64,000 bases of DNA from Marinicauda salina (GTDB lineage: Bacteria > Pseudomonadota > Alphaproteobacteria > Caulobacterales > Maricaulaceae): positions 224,631 through 288,630 of the forward strand of contig NZ_QEXV01000004.1 of the NCBI RefSeq assembly GCF_003122085.1, read 5' to 3'. The first letter of the stretch is position 1; each line of letters starts with the position of its first letter. Under the pieces are notes generated by a model. It was given only the letters and a program-made list of their open reading frames with translations, was not told the DNA's origin and did no database searches. Of this stretch, positions 58,576 through 64,000 are shown one piece after another. The translations under genes and the position numbers were made by a program.

Positions 58576-59387
58576 GCGACCTGTTCGAGGAGAACGAGGC
58601 CTTCGACGCCGCCCGCGACGCCGCCGAATCCGGCGAGGCGTTGATCGTCGACATCGAGGGCTGGGAGGGGCCGCTTCACCTGCTCCTGGCGCTGGCGCGC
58701 AAGAACAAGGTCGATCTCGCGCAGATCTCGATCCTTGCGCTCGCTGAGCAGTATCTCGCCTTCATCGAGGAGGCGCGCGGCCGCCGGCTGGACATCGCCG
58801 CGGAATATCTCGTGATGGCGTCCTGGCTGGCCTATCTGAAATCGCGCCTGCTGCTGCCCAAGCCGCGTCCGGCCGACGACGAGCCCGAGCCCGAGCAGAT
58901 GGCCGCCGCGCTGGCCTTCCGGCTGGTCCGGCTCGACGCCATGCGCGCGGCCGGCGAGGCGCTGTTCGCGCGTGCGCTCAAGGGCCGCGACGTGTTCGAC
59001 CGCGGCGCGCCGGAGGGCGTGCGCGCGATCACCACGCCCAAGTATGACGTCGAACTCTACGATCTCCTGAAGGCCTATGCGGCCCGCCGCGAGAAGGAGG
59101 CCTTCGCCACCTACCGCCCGGAGGCGCCGAAGGTGTACGGGCTGGAGGAGGCGCGCCGGCGCCTGTCGACGATCGCGCACCGCCTCGGCGCCTGGACGCG
59201 CCTGGACGCGCTGCTGCCCGACGACGAGGAGCTGGGCGAAGACGCGCCGCCGCGCGCCTCGGTCACGGCGTCTTCGCTGCTCGCCGCGCTCGAGATCACC
59301 AAGGACGGCGAGGCGCAGATGCGCCAGGAAGAGACCTTCGCGCCGATCTGGATGCGCGGGACGGAAGATGAGGAGACCGCCTCATGA
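58572..59387 (+). CDS. scpA: Segregation and condensation protein A
   Basis: A 271-residue kleisin: the N-terminal SMC-binding helix block FEGPLxLLL is here IEGWEGPLHLLLALARKNKV, followed by DIAAEYLVMASWLAYLKSRL and a winged-helix C-terminus (RASVTASSLLAALEITKDGE). With ScpB and SMC it forms the condensin that compacts and segregates chromosomes. Coupled to nagZ and scpB by four-base overlaps. Confidence 0.96.
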   Translation: MSDLFEENEAFDAARDAAESGEALIVDIEGWEGPLHLLLALARKNKVDLAQISILALAEQYLAFIEEARGRRLDIAAEYLVMASWLAYLKSRLLLPKPRPADDEPEPEQMAAALAFRLVRLDAMRAAGEALFARALKGRDVFDRGAPEGVRAITTPKYDVELYDLLKAYAARREKEAFATYRPEAPKVYGLEEARRRLSTIAHRLGAWTRLDALLPDDEELGEDAPPRASVTASSLLAALEITKDGEAQMRQEETFAPIWMRGTEDEETAS

Positions 59388-60154
59388 CCGAGGAGCGCGA
59401 CGACGATCCCATCGCCGCGGCGATCAAGGGGCTGAGGCGGGAAGCCGAAAAGCGTCCCGCCGGCGACGCCGGACCGCCGGGCGTGCGGCTCGCCGTCGAC
59501 AATGCGGGCGAGGGCGCGCGCATGGTCGAGGCGCTTCTGTTCGCGGCGTCGGAACCGCTCGACGTCGAAACCCTGTCGGCGCGCCTGCCCGCCGACGTGG
59601 ACGCCGCCGCGATCCTCGCCGGGCTTCAGGCGAAATATGAGGAGGCCGGCGTAAACCTCGTTGAAGTCGGCGGAAAATGGCGCTTTCAGACGGCTCCGGA
59701 TCTGGCCGGTCTGCTGGAGGAGCATCGCGAGGAGCCGCGCAAGCTGTCGAACGCGGCGACCGAGACGCTGGCGATCATCGCCTATCACCAGCCGATCACG
59801 CGGGCCGAAATCGAGGAGATCCGCGGCGTCGCCGTCTCCAAGGGCACGATCGACACGCTGTTCGAGCAGAAATGGATCCGCCTGCGCGGCCGCCGGCGCA
59901 GCCCCGGCCGGCCGGTGACCTACGGCACGACCGAGCACTTCCTCGAGTATTTCGGCCTCGCCGCGATCGGCGATCTGCCCGGGCTTGGCGATCTCAAGGC
60001 CGCCGGGCTGCTGTCGTCTCGGCTGCCGGCGCATTTCGATATTCCCGATCCCGCCCGCCTCGACGAGGCCGCCGAGGAGGACGCGCTCTCCGACGAGGAG
60101 GCCGCCGCCTTCCATCTCGACTTCTTCGAGGAAGGCGAGGAGGGCGACGCGTAG
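59384..60154 (+). CDS. scpB: Segregation and condensation protein B
   Basis: A 256-residue ScpB with two winged-helix domains: MVEALLFAASEPLDVETLSA, then WRFQTAPDLAGLLEE, LSNAATETLAIIAYHQPITRAEIEEIRG and VSKGTIDTLFEQKWIRLRGR with GRPVTYGTTEHFLEYFGL. The acidic tail is longer than usual. It dimerises on ScpA within the SMC complex. Last gene before a 517-base repeat-filled gap. Confidence 0.96.
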   Translation: MTEERDDDPIAAAIKGLRREAEKRPAGDAGPPGVRLAVDNAGEGARMVEALLFAASEPLDVETLSARLPADVDAAAILAGLQAKYEEAGVNLVEVGGKWRFQTAPDLAGLLEEHREEPRKLSNAATETLAIIAYHQPITRAEIEEIRGVAVSKGTIDTLFEQKWIRLRGRRRSPGRPVTYGTTEHFLEYFGLAAIGDLPGLGDLKAAGLLSSRLPAHFDIPDPARLDEAAEEDALSDEEAAAFHLDFFEEGEEGDA

Positions 60155-60224
60155 GGCGCTGCGCCTCGGGCCTTCCATGTCATGAGGGCGGGAACGCCGT
60201 CGCCGAATGCAGGACGCTACGCGA

Positions 60225-60258
60225 CTCCCTCCCCTTGAGGGGAGGGCCGGGGTGGGGT
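60225..60258. repeat. C/G palindromic intergenic repeat, copy 1
   Basis: CTCCCTCCCC, four bases, then GGGGAGGG forms a hairpin, followed by the tail CCGGGGTGGGG. It is nearly identical to the copy at 62159-62192. These look like a dispersed REP-like family. Confidence 0.8.
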
Positions 60259-60308
60259 GCGGTTGCGGCGTTCGACAATCAGACGCCGCGCCTTCTCCCC
60301 TCATCTTA

Positions 60309-60333
60309 CTTCTCCCCTCCTGGAGGGGAGAAG
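60309..60333. repeat. C/G palindromic intergenic repeat, copy 2
   Basis: CTTCTCCCCTCC and GGAGGGGAGAAG-like arms form an almost perfect palindrome. It is a variant without the GGGGTGGGG tail. Confidence 0.7.
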
Positions 60334-60414
60334 GGACGTCGATGTCGCGCTGAATTCTTCAATGCGGACGTCAGGCTCAAGCGCTTCCAGTCTGCGCCCG
60401 ACATCCTCATGGCG

Positions 60415-60459
60415 CTCCCTCTCCCCCGGATACGGGGGAGAAGGTCGGGGTGAGGGGGC
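60415..60459. repeat. C/G palindromic intergenic repeat, copy 3
   Basis: CTCCCTCTCCCCCG pairs with CGGGGGAGAAGG-type bases and the tail TCGGGGTGAGGGGG follows. Same architecture as copies 1 and 4 with a longer stem. Confidence 0.75.
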
Positions 60460-60671
60460 AGCTGAAGCGGCCGGCATTTGGACGCCGCGCCTGCGCGTCG
60501 AACGCCGCCGCCGGGCGGAAGGCCAAATCAAGCCCCCTGCCGCCTGTCCGCCTTGTTGGACCGGGCCGGCGATATCATCTAGAGATGAGCCGCCGGGCGC
60601 GCGTCCGGCGAGTCCCGTCCGCGACACGGCGGATCGGGAGGTCAGCGCCCGCATTCGAAGGGAGAGCGCGC

Positions 60672-60911
60672 ATGGGTCCGCACTGGACGGGTCTCATCAT
60701 CGTGGCGGTTCTGCTGCTCCTGCTGTTCGGCGGGCGCGGCAAGATCTCCGCGCTTATGGGCGATTTCGCCAAGGGCATCACGGCCTTCCGCAAGGGGCTG
60801 AAGGACGACGACGCCGAAGACGGCGGCGACGAGGAAACACCGCGCACGCTGCGCTCGGATGAGTCCGCCGGCGCCGAGACGCGCCGCGAGGACGAGCGCG
60901 CCGGGAGCTAG
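60672..60911 (+). CDS. tatA: Sec-independent protein translocase subunit A
   Basis: A 79-residue TatA: short periplasmic start, one span ([20 protein letters not shown]), then the amphipathic helix [20 protein letters not shown] and an acidic tail. The FGGRGKIS hinge matches the FG motif (TatA, FGxxKLP). GGGAGAG sits before the ATG at 60672. TatA polymerises to make the pore for folded, twin-arginine proteins. Three bases before tatB begins the operon's next gene. Confidence 0.95.
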   Translation: MGPHWTGLIIVAVLLLLLFGGRGKISALMGDFAKGITAFRKGLKDDDAEDGGDEETPRTLRSDESAGAETRREDERAGS

Positions 60912-60914
60912 GCG

Positions 60915-61325
60915 ATGAATCCCGGCATCGGCGCGCCCGAGCTGCTGGTTCTGCTCATCCTGGCGCTCGTCGTGGTGGGTCCGAAGGACCTGCCGCTGAT
61001 GATGCGCAAGCTTGGCCGTTTCGTCGGCCAGGCCCGCGCCATGGCGCGCGATTTCCAACGCAGCTTCGACGAACTCGGCCGCGAGGCCGAACTGGCCGAG
61101 CTGCGCAAGGAGATCGAGACCCTCAAGGACGCCAATCCCGTCGGCGACGTCACCCGCGAACTCAAGGACGCCGAGGCGGATCTGCGCGCGGGCGGAGAGG
61201 ATCGGCCCCATCCCCGCGCCGCCGACGCCAAGCGCGAGGCCGCCCGCGCGAAGAAGCTCGGCGTGGTCGCCGGCGAGCCGGCCCCGGCCGAGCGCGCCGA
61301 AACGGACAAGACCGGCGGGGACTGA
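60915..61325 (+). CDS. tatB: Sec-independent protein translocase subunit B
   Basis: A 136-residue TatB: N-terminal span (PELLVLLILALVVVGPKDLP) with the Glu of GAPELL and the VVGPKDLPLMMRKLGRFVGQ hinge typical of TatB, followed by a long amphipathic helix and a charged C-terminus. With TatC it forms the receptor for twin-arginine signals. Three bases after tatA, three before tatC. Confidence 0.95.
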   Translation: MNPGIGAPELLVLLILALVVVGPKDLPLMMRKLGRFVGQARAMARDFQRSFDELGREAELAELRKEIETLKDANPVGDVTRELKDAEADLRAGGEDRPHPRAADAKREAARAKKLGVVAGEPAPAERAETDKTGGD

Positions 61326-61328
61326 GCC

Positions 61329-62132
61329 ATGGCCGCCGCCGACCGCGACGAAGACGACGAGGTCGAATCCTCGCGCGCGCCGCTCATGGAGCATCTCATC
61401 GAGCTGCGCGGCCGGCTGATCGTCACGCTGGCGGCGATCGCAGTGGCCTTCGCCGTCTGCTTCGTGTTCGCCGAGTGGATCTACAACGTCCTGCTGATCC
61501 CGTTCGAGAACGCGGCCCGGCAGGTGCGCGGCGACGCGCTCGAGCTGCAGCTCATCTTCACCGCGCCGCTGGAATTCTTCTTCGTCAAGCTGAAGCTCGC
61601 CCTGTTTGGCGCGATCATCATCGCCTTCCCGGTGATCGCCTACCAGGTCTGGGCGTTCGTCCGGCCGGGGCTCTACAAGAACGAGCGGCTGGCGCTGGCG
61701 CCCTTCCTGGTCGCCTCGCCGGTGCTGTTCGCCGCCGGCGTGGCCTTCGTCTACTACTTCATCCTGCCCTTCGTGATGGGCTTCGCACTGGGCCAGGAGC
61801 AGGCCGGCGGGAACGGCCGGGCCTCGATCCAGCTGCTCACCCGCGTGTCGGAATATCTCAACCTGGTCACGACGCTCATCCTCGCCTTCGGGATCTCGTT
61901 CCAGCTGCCGGTGCTGCTGTCGCTGCTGGCGAAGGTGGGCCTCCTCACCTCCGAACAGCTCGTGCGTTTCTGGAAGTTCGCCGTGGTGGGCATCGCCGCC
62001 TTCGCGGCCTTCGTCACCCCGCCCGACCCGATCAGCCAGCTCTTCCTCGGCCTGGCCCTGTTCGGCCTCTACGGCGTCTCGATCCTCGCGGTGAAGCTGG
62101 TCGAGCCGAAGGGGGAGGAGGCGGACGAATAG
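61329..62132 (+). CDS. tatC: Sec-independent protein translocase subunit C
   Basis: A 267-residue, six-span TatC. It starts with the conserved cytoplasmic MEHLIELRGRLIVTLAAIAV, then FTAPLEFFFVKLKLALFGAI, PVIAYQVWAFVRPGLYKNER and FAAFVTPPDPISQLFLGLAL, all family landmarks. It binds the twin-arginine motif and organises TatA/B. The tail carries an acidic VEPKGEEADE. Followed by a repeat and a structured leader before serS. Confidence 0.97.
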   Translation: MAAADRDEDDEVESSRAPLMEHLIELRGRLIVTLAAIAVAFAVCFVFAEWIYNVLLIPFENAARQVRGDALELQLIFTAPLEFFFVKLKLALFGAIIIAFPVIAYQVWAFVRPGLYKNERLALAPFLVASPVLFAAGVAFVYYFILPFVMGFALGQEQAGGNGRASIQLLTRVSEYLNLVTTLILAFGISFQLPVLLSLLAKVGLLTSEQLVRFWKFAVVGIAAFAAFVTPPDPISQLFLGLALFGLYGVSILAVKLVEPKGEEADE

Positions 62133-62158
62133 CGGACCTGCGCGACGAGGCTGCGTGA

Positions 62159-62192
62159 CTCCCTCCCCCTCGGGGGAGGGCCGGGGTGGGGG
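62159..62192. repeat. C/G palindromic intergenic repeat, copy 4
   Basis: CTCCCTCCCCCTCGGGGGAG and the tail CCGGGGTGGGGG, almost the same as the copy at 60225-60258. It lies 26 bases after the tatC stop and may act as a transcript-end structure. Confidence 0.8.
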
Positions 62193-62262
62193 CTTCAGCG
62201 CATGAAACCCCGGCCGACCGCAGGGAGCGCCGGGGCCTCGTCGAGATCAATCGCTGCGGGGT

Positions 62263-62366
62263 CCCGGATCGCGCCTTCGGCGCGTCCGGGAGTTCAATGC
62301 ACCCCGATCGCTGCGCCATCAGCGATGGCGCCCCGCCCGCCGGTGGACGCCGCCTCCGGGCGGGGC
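62263..62366 (+). promoter_or_regulatory. Structured leader of serS with three successive hairpins
   Basis: Three strong stems lie in a row before serS: CCCGGA.CGCGCC / GGCGCGTCCGGG (62263-62290, one bulge), GCGCCATC / GATGGCGC (62313-62331) and GCCCCGCCCG / CGGGCGGGGC (62330-62339 and 62357-62366). Hairpins two and three share bases at 62330-62331, so they partly exclude each other. No U-tract follows. Possible leader control; could also be repeat debris. Confidence 0.4.
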
Positions 62367-62410
62367 TATCACCGCGGCCGATCCGTCGCCGTCTTCCGAG
62401 TGGTCCGCCC

Positions 62411-63688
62411 ATGCACGATATCCGCTTCATCCGCGACAACCCGGCCGAGTTCGACGCAGGCATGCGCGCCCGCGGGCTCGAACCGCAGGCCGAGCGCCTG
62501 ATCGATCTCGACGCGCGCCGCCGCGAGGCGACCACGGCGCGCCAGGAGATCGAGACCGAGCGCAACGCGAAATCCAGGGAAATCGGCCAGGCCAAGGCCG
62601 CCGGCGACGAGGACCGGTTCAATGCGCTCCGCGCCGAGGTCGATACGCTCAAGAAGAAGCTGGAGGAGGCCGACGAGGCGGTCCGCCACGCCGACGCGCT
62701 GCTCGACCAGCATCTCGCCGCGCTGCCCAACCGGCCGGACGCCGACGTCCCGGTCGGGGAAGACGAGAGCGCCAACGAAGAAGTCCGCAAATGGGGCGAG
62801 CCGCGCGCCTTTTCTTTCGAGCCGCGCGACCATGTCGATCTCGGCGAGGGGCTGAACGGGCTCGATTTCGAACGCGCCGCGGCGATGTCGGGCTCGCGCT
62901 TCGCCGTGACGACCGGGCCCGTGGCCCGGCTCGAGCGCGCGCTGTCGCAATTCATGCTCGACCTGCATGTGAGCGAGCACGGCTATCTCGAGACCAGTCC
63001 GCCGCTGCTGGTCCGCGACGAGGCGCTGTTCGGCACCGGTCAGCTGCCCAAGTTCGCCGAGGACCTGTTCCGTACGACCGATGACCGCTGGCTCATTCCC
63101 ACCGCGGAAGTGCCGCTGACCAATCTCGCGCGCGAGCACATCCACGCCGAGGCCGACCTGCCGATGCGCTTCACCGCGCACACGCCGTGCTTCCGCGCCG
63201 AAGCCGGCGCGGCGGGGCGCGACACGCGCGGGTTGATCCGCATGCACCAGTTCAACAAGGTCGAGCTGGTCTCGATCGTGACGCCGGAGGAGTCCGGGGC
63301 CGAGCTCGAGCGCATGACCGGCTGCGCGGAAAAGGTGCTGCAGCGGCTCGAGCTGCCCTACCGGGTGATGCTCTTGTCGTCGGGCGACATGGGCTTCGCC
63401 GCGCGCCGGACCTACGATCTCGAGGTCTGGCTGCCGAGCCAGAAGACCTATCGCGAGATCTCGTCGTGCTCGAACTGCGGGGACTTCCAGGCCCGCCGCA
63501 TGAACGCGCGCTATCGCAAGGAAGGCGAGAAGCGGCCCGAGTTCCTGCACACGCTCAACGGCTCGGGCGTGGCGACCGGCCGCGCGCTGCTGGCGGTGCT
63601 GGAGAACCACCAGAACGAGGACGGCTCGATCGCGGTCCCCGCCGCGCTGCGCCCCTATCTCGGCGGGCTGGAGGTTCTCACGCCGTGA
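62411..63688 (+). CDS. serS: Serine--tRNA ligase
   Basis: A 425-residue class II synthetase. The N-terminal long helical arm ([20 protein letters not shown]) that binds the tRNA-Ser extra arm is followed by motif 2 ([27 protein letters not shown]) and motif 3 ([20 protein letters not shown]). The family start [15 protein letters not shown] fixes the ATG at 62411. It charges serine for protein synthesis and selenocysteine. Its place after tatC is conserved in Alphaproteobacteria. Confidence 0.97.
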   Translation: MHDIRFIRDNPAEFDAGMRARGLEPQAERLIDLDARRREATTARQEIETERNAKSREIGQAKAAGDEDRFNALRAEVDTLKKKLEEADEAVRHADALLDQHLAALPNRPDADVPVGEDESANEEVRKWGEPRAFSFEPRDHVDLGEGLNGLDFERAAAMSGSRFAVTTGPVARLERALSQFMLDLHVSEHGYLETSPPLLVRDEALFGTGQLPKFAEDLFRTTDDRWLIPTAEVPLTNLAREHIHAEADLPMRFTAHTPCFRAEAGAAGRDTRGLIRMHQFNKVELVSIVTPEESGAELERMTGCAEKVLQRLELPYRVMLLSSGDMGFAARRTYDLEVWLPSQKTYREISSCSNCGDFQARRMNARYRKEGEKRPEFLHTLNGSGVATGRALLAVLENHQNEDGSIAVPAALRPYLGGLEVLTP

Positions 63689-63717
63689 CCCGGCGCGCTG
63701 TCTTGGCGATCTGCACG

Positions 63718-63746
63718 CCCTCCCTCCCCCTCCGTGGGGAGGGTGG
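63718..63746. repeat. C/G palindromic intergenic repeat, copy 5
   Basis: CCCTCCCTCCCCCTCCGTGG followed by GGAGGGTGG; the same hairpin architecture as the copies between scpB and tatA. Confidence 0.7.
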
Positions 63747-63759
63747 ACGGCCCTCGTTC

Positions 63760-63850
63760 TTCGAGACGCCCCGATCCCCTCATCCTGAGGAGGCCGCGAA
63801 GCGGCCGTCTCGAAGGACGGGGATCGGGGCCCTCAGGATGAGGGCCTTGG
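63760..63850. repeat. Complex palindrome of nested inverted repeats
   Basis: Several arms nest around a GGCCGC/GCGGCC centre (63792-63806): TTCGAGAC with GTCTCGAA, GCCCCGATCCCC with GGGGATCGGGGC, and CCTCATCCTGAGG with CCTCAGGATGAGG. Similar CATCCTGAGG-type palindromes are dispersed in many alphaproteobacterial genomes. Confidence 0.75.
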
Positions 63851-63878
63851 GTGTGAAGTCGTCGCGCGTCGGTGCAGG

Positions 63879-63935
63879 CCTCACCCCACCCCGCTCGCTG
63901 CGCTCGCGACCCTCCCCATCCAGGGGAGGGAGGGG
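63879..63935. repeat. C/G palindromic intergenic repeat, copy 6 (inverted, with GCTCGCTGCGCTCGC insert)
   Basis: CCTCACCCCACCCC is the reverse complement of the GGGGTGGGG tail, followed by a GCTCGCTGCGCTCGC hairpin and CCTCCCC...GGGGAGGGAGGGG. It is the same family in the opposite orientation with an internal insert. Confidence 0.7.
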
Positions 63936-63974
63936 AACCGAGCGCGCCCCACGATACGGACGCGTCGGGTCTTT

Positions 63975-63996
63975 CCTCCCCCGCTTGCGGGGGAGG
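63975..63996. repeat. C/G palindromic intergenic repeat, copy 7
   Basis: Arms CCTCCCCCGC and GCGGGGGAGG form a perfect 10-bp stem with a two-base loop, followed by TGG; it is cut by the window edge. Confidence 0.7.
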
Positions 63997-64000
63997 TGGT

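Larger units (their letters stand above)
60155..60671. other. 517-base intergenic gap filled with palindromic repeats
   Basis: No gene is supported between scpB and tatA. The gap holds three copies of a C-rich/G-rich palindromic repeat (60225-60258, 60309-60333, 60415-60459) and, in its last 50 bases, the tatA ribosome site (GGGAGAG). Short open frames here have random-looking composition. Confidence 0.75.
63689..64000. other. Terminal intergenic stretch with dense repeats
   Basis: No gene is supported in the last 312 bases. The stretch is made largely of palindromic repeats (63718-63746, 63760-63850, 63879-63935, 63975-63996) on both strands. In related genomes surE would follow serS; it is not within the window. 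Confidence 0.75.

Noticed and set aside
1..64000. CRISPR array
   Set aside because: No regularly spaced 24-40-base direct repeats with unique spacers were seen; the repeats at 60-64 kb are palindromic and irregularly spaced.

Overview
The window is chromosomal DNA from an alphaproteobacterium, most likely of the Caulobacterales/Maricaulales type. It is very G+C rich (42 of 60 bases at 36301-36360). It carries a PopZ-family polar organizer (DUF2497), a Pcm-TolC-PopZ run, an erpA/dgt/SPOR/nagZ/scpA/scpB/tatABC/serS block, sites resembling CtrA boxes, and a type II secretion locus beside a TonB-dependent receptor and an ElpS-like lipoprotein, the arrangement known in Caulobacter crescentus. Species cannot be named from the sequence.

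Layout. Positions 1-10211 are mixed housekeeping and envelope genes: the start of an MDR oxidoreductase, a Gfo/Idh/MocA oxidoreductase, gltX, a three-gene autoregulated-looking operon ending in a small XRE repressor, a LOG-family protein, a LysM protein, a CNNM/CBS membrane protein, an ATM1-type ABC exporter and small lipoproteins. Positions 10231-27672 form one minus-strand block: a large tandem-duplicated lipoprotein, a TonB-dependent receptor, gspC-D-E-F-G-H-I-J-K-L-M-N and a terminal small lipoprotein. A perfect PhoB-type double repeat lies upstream of the lipoprotein, suggesting control by phosphate starvation.

Positions 28846-48534 are a 19.7-kb genomic island in the tRNA-Asn gene. It is bounded by exact 82-bp direct repeats and carries a tyrosine integrase and an excisionase-like HTH protein at its left end. 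Its cargo is genome defense: a restriction helicase (BPTD_3080-like) with a DNA methyltransferase whose target-recognition segment is clearly foreign and AT-rich; an HNH nuclease with a DUF4357-like segment; a tightly overlapping three-gene operon (long acidic protein, SNF2/RapA-type helicase, RelE-like/UvrD helicase fusion); and a DUF262-HNH-HEPN fusion. The three-gene helicase operon is the best candidate in the window for an undescribed system.

Positions 48566-64000 return to conserved chromosome: a probable small RNA with a strong terminator and a CtrA-like box, DUF962, tRNA-Cys, pcm, tolC, popZ, DUF3137, xth, a nitroreductase, erpA, dgt, SPOR, nagZ, scpA, scpB, tatA, tatB, tatC and serS. 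The last 4 kb carries at least eight copies of C-rich/G-rich palindromic intergenic repeats. Positions were read by eye, so promoter and small-RNA ends are approximate.
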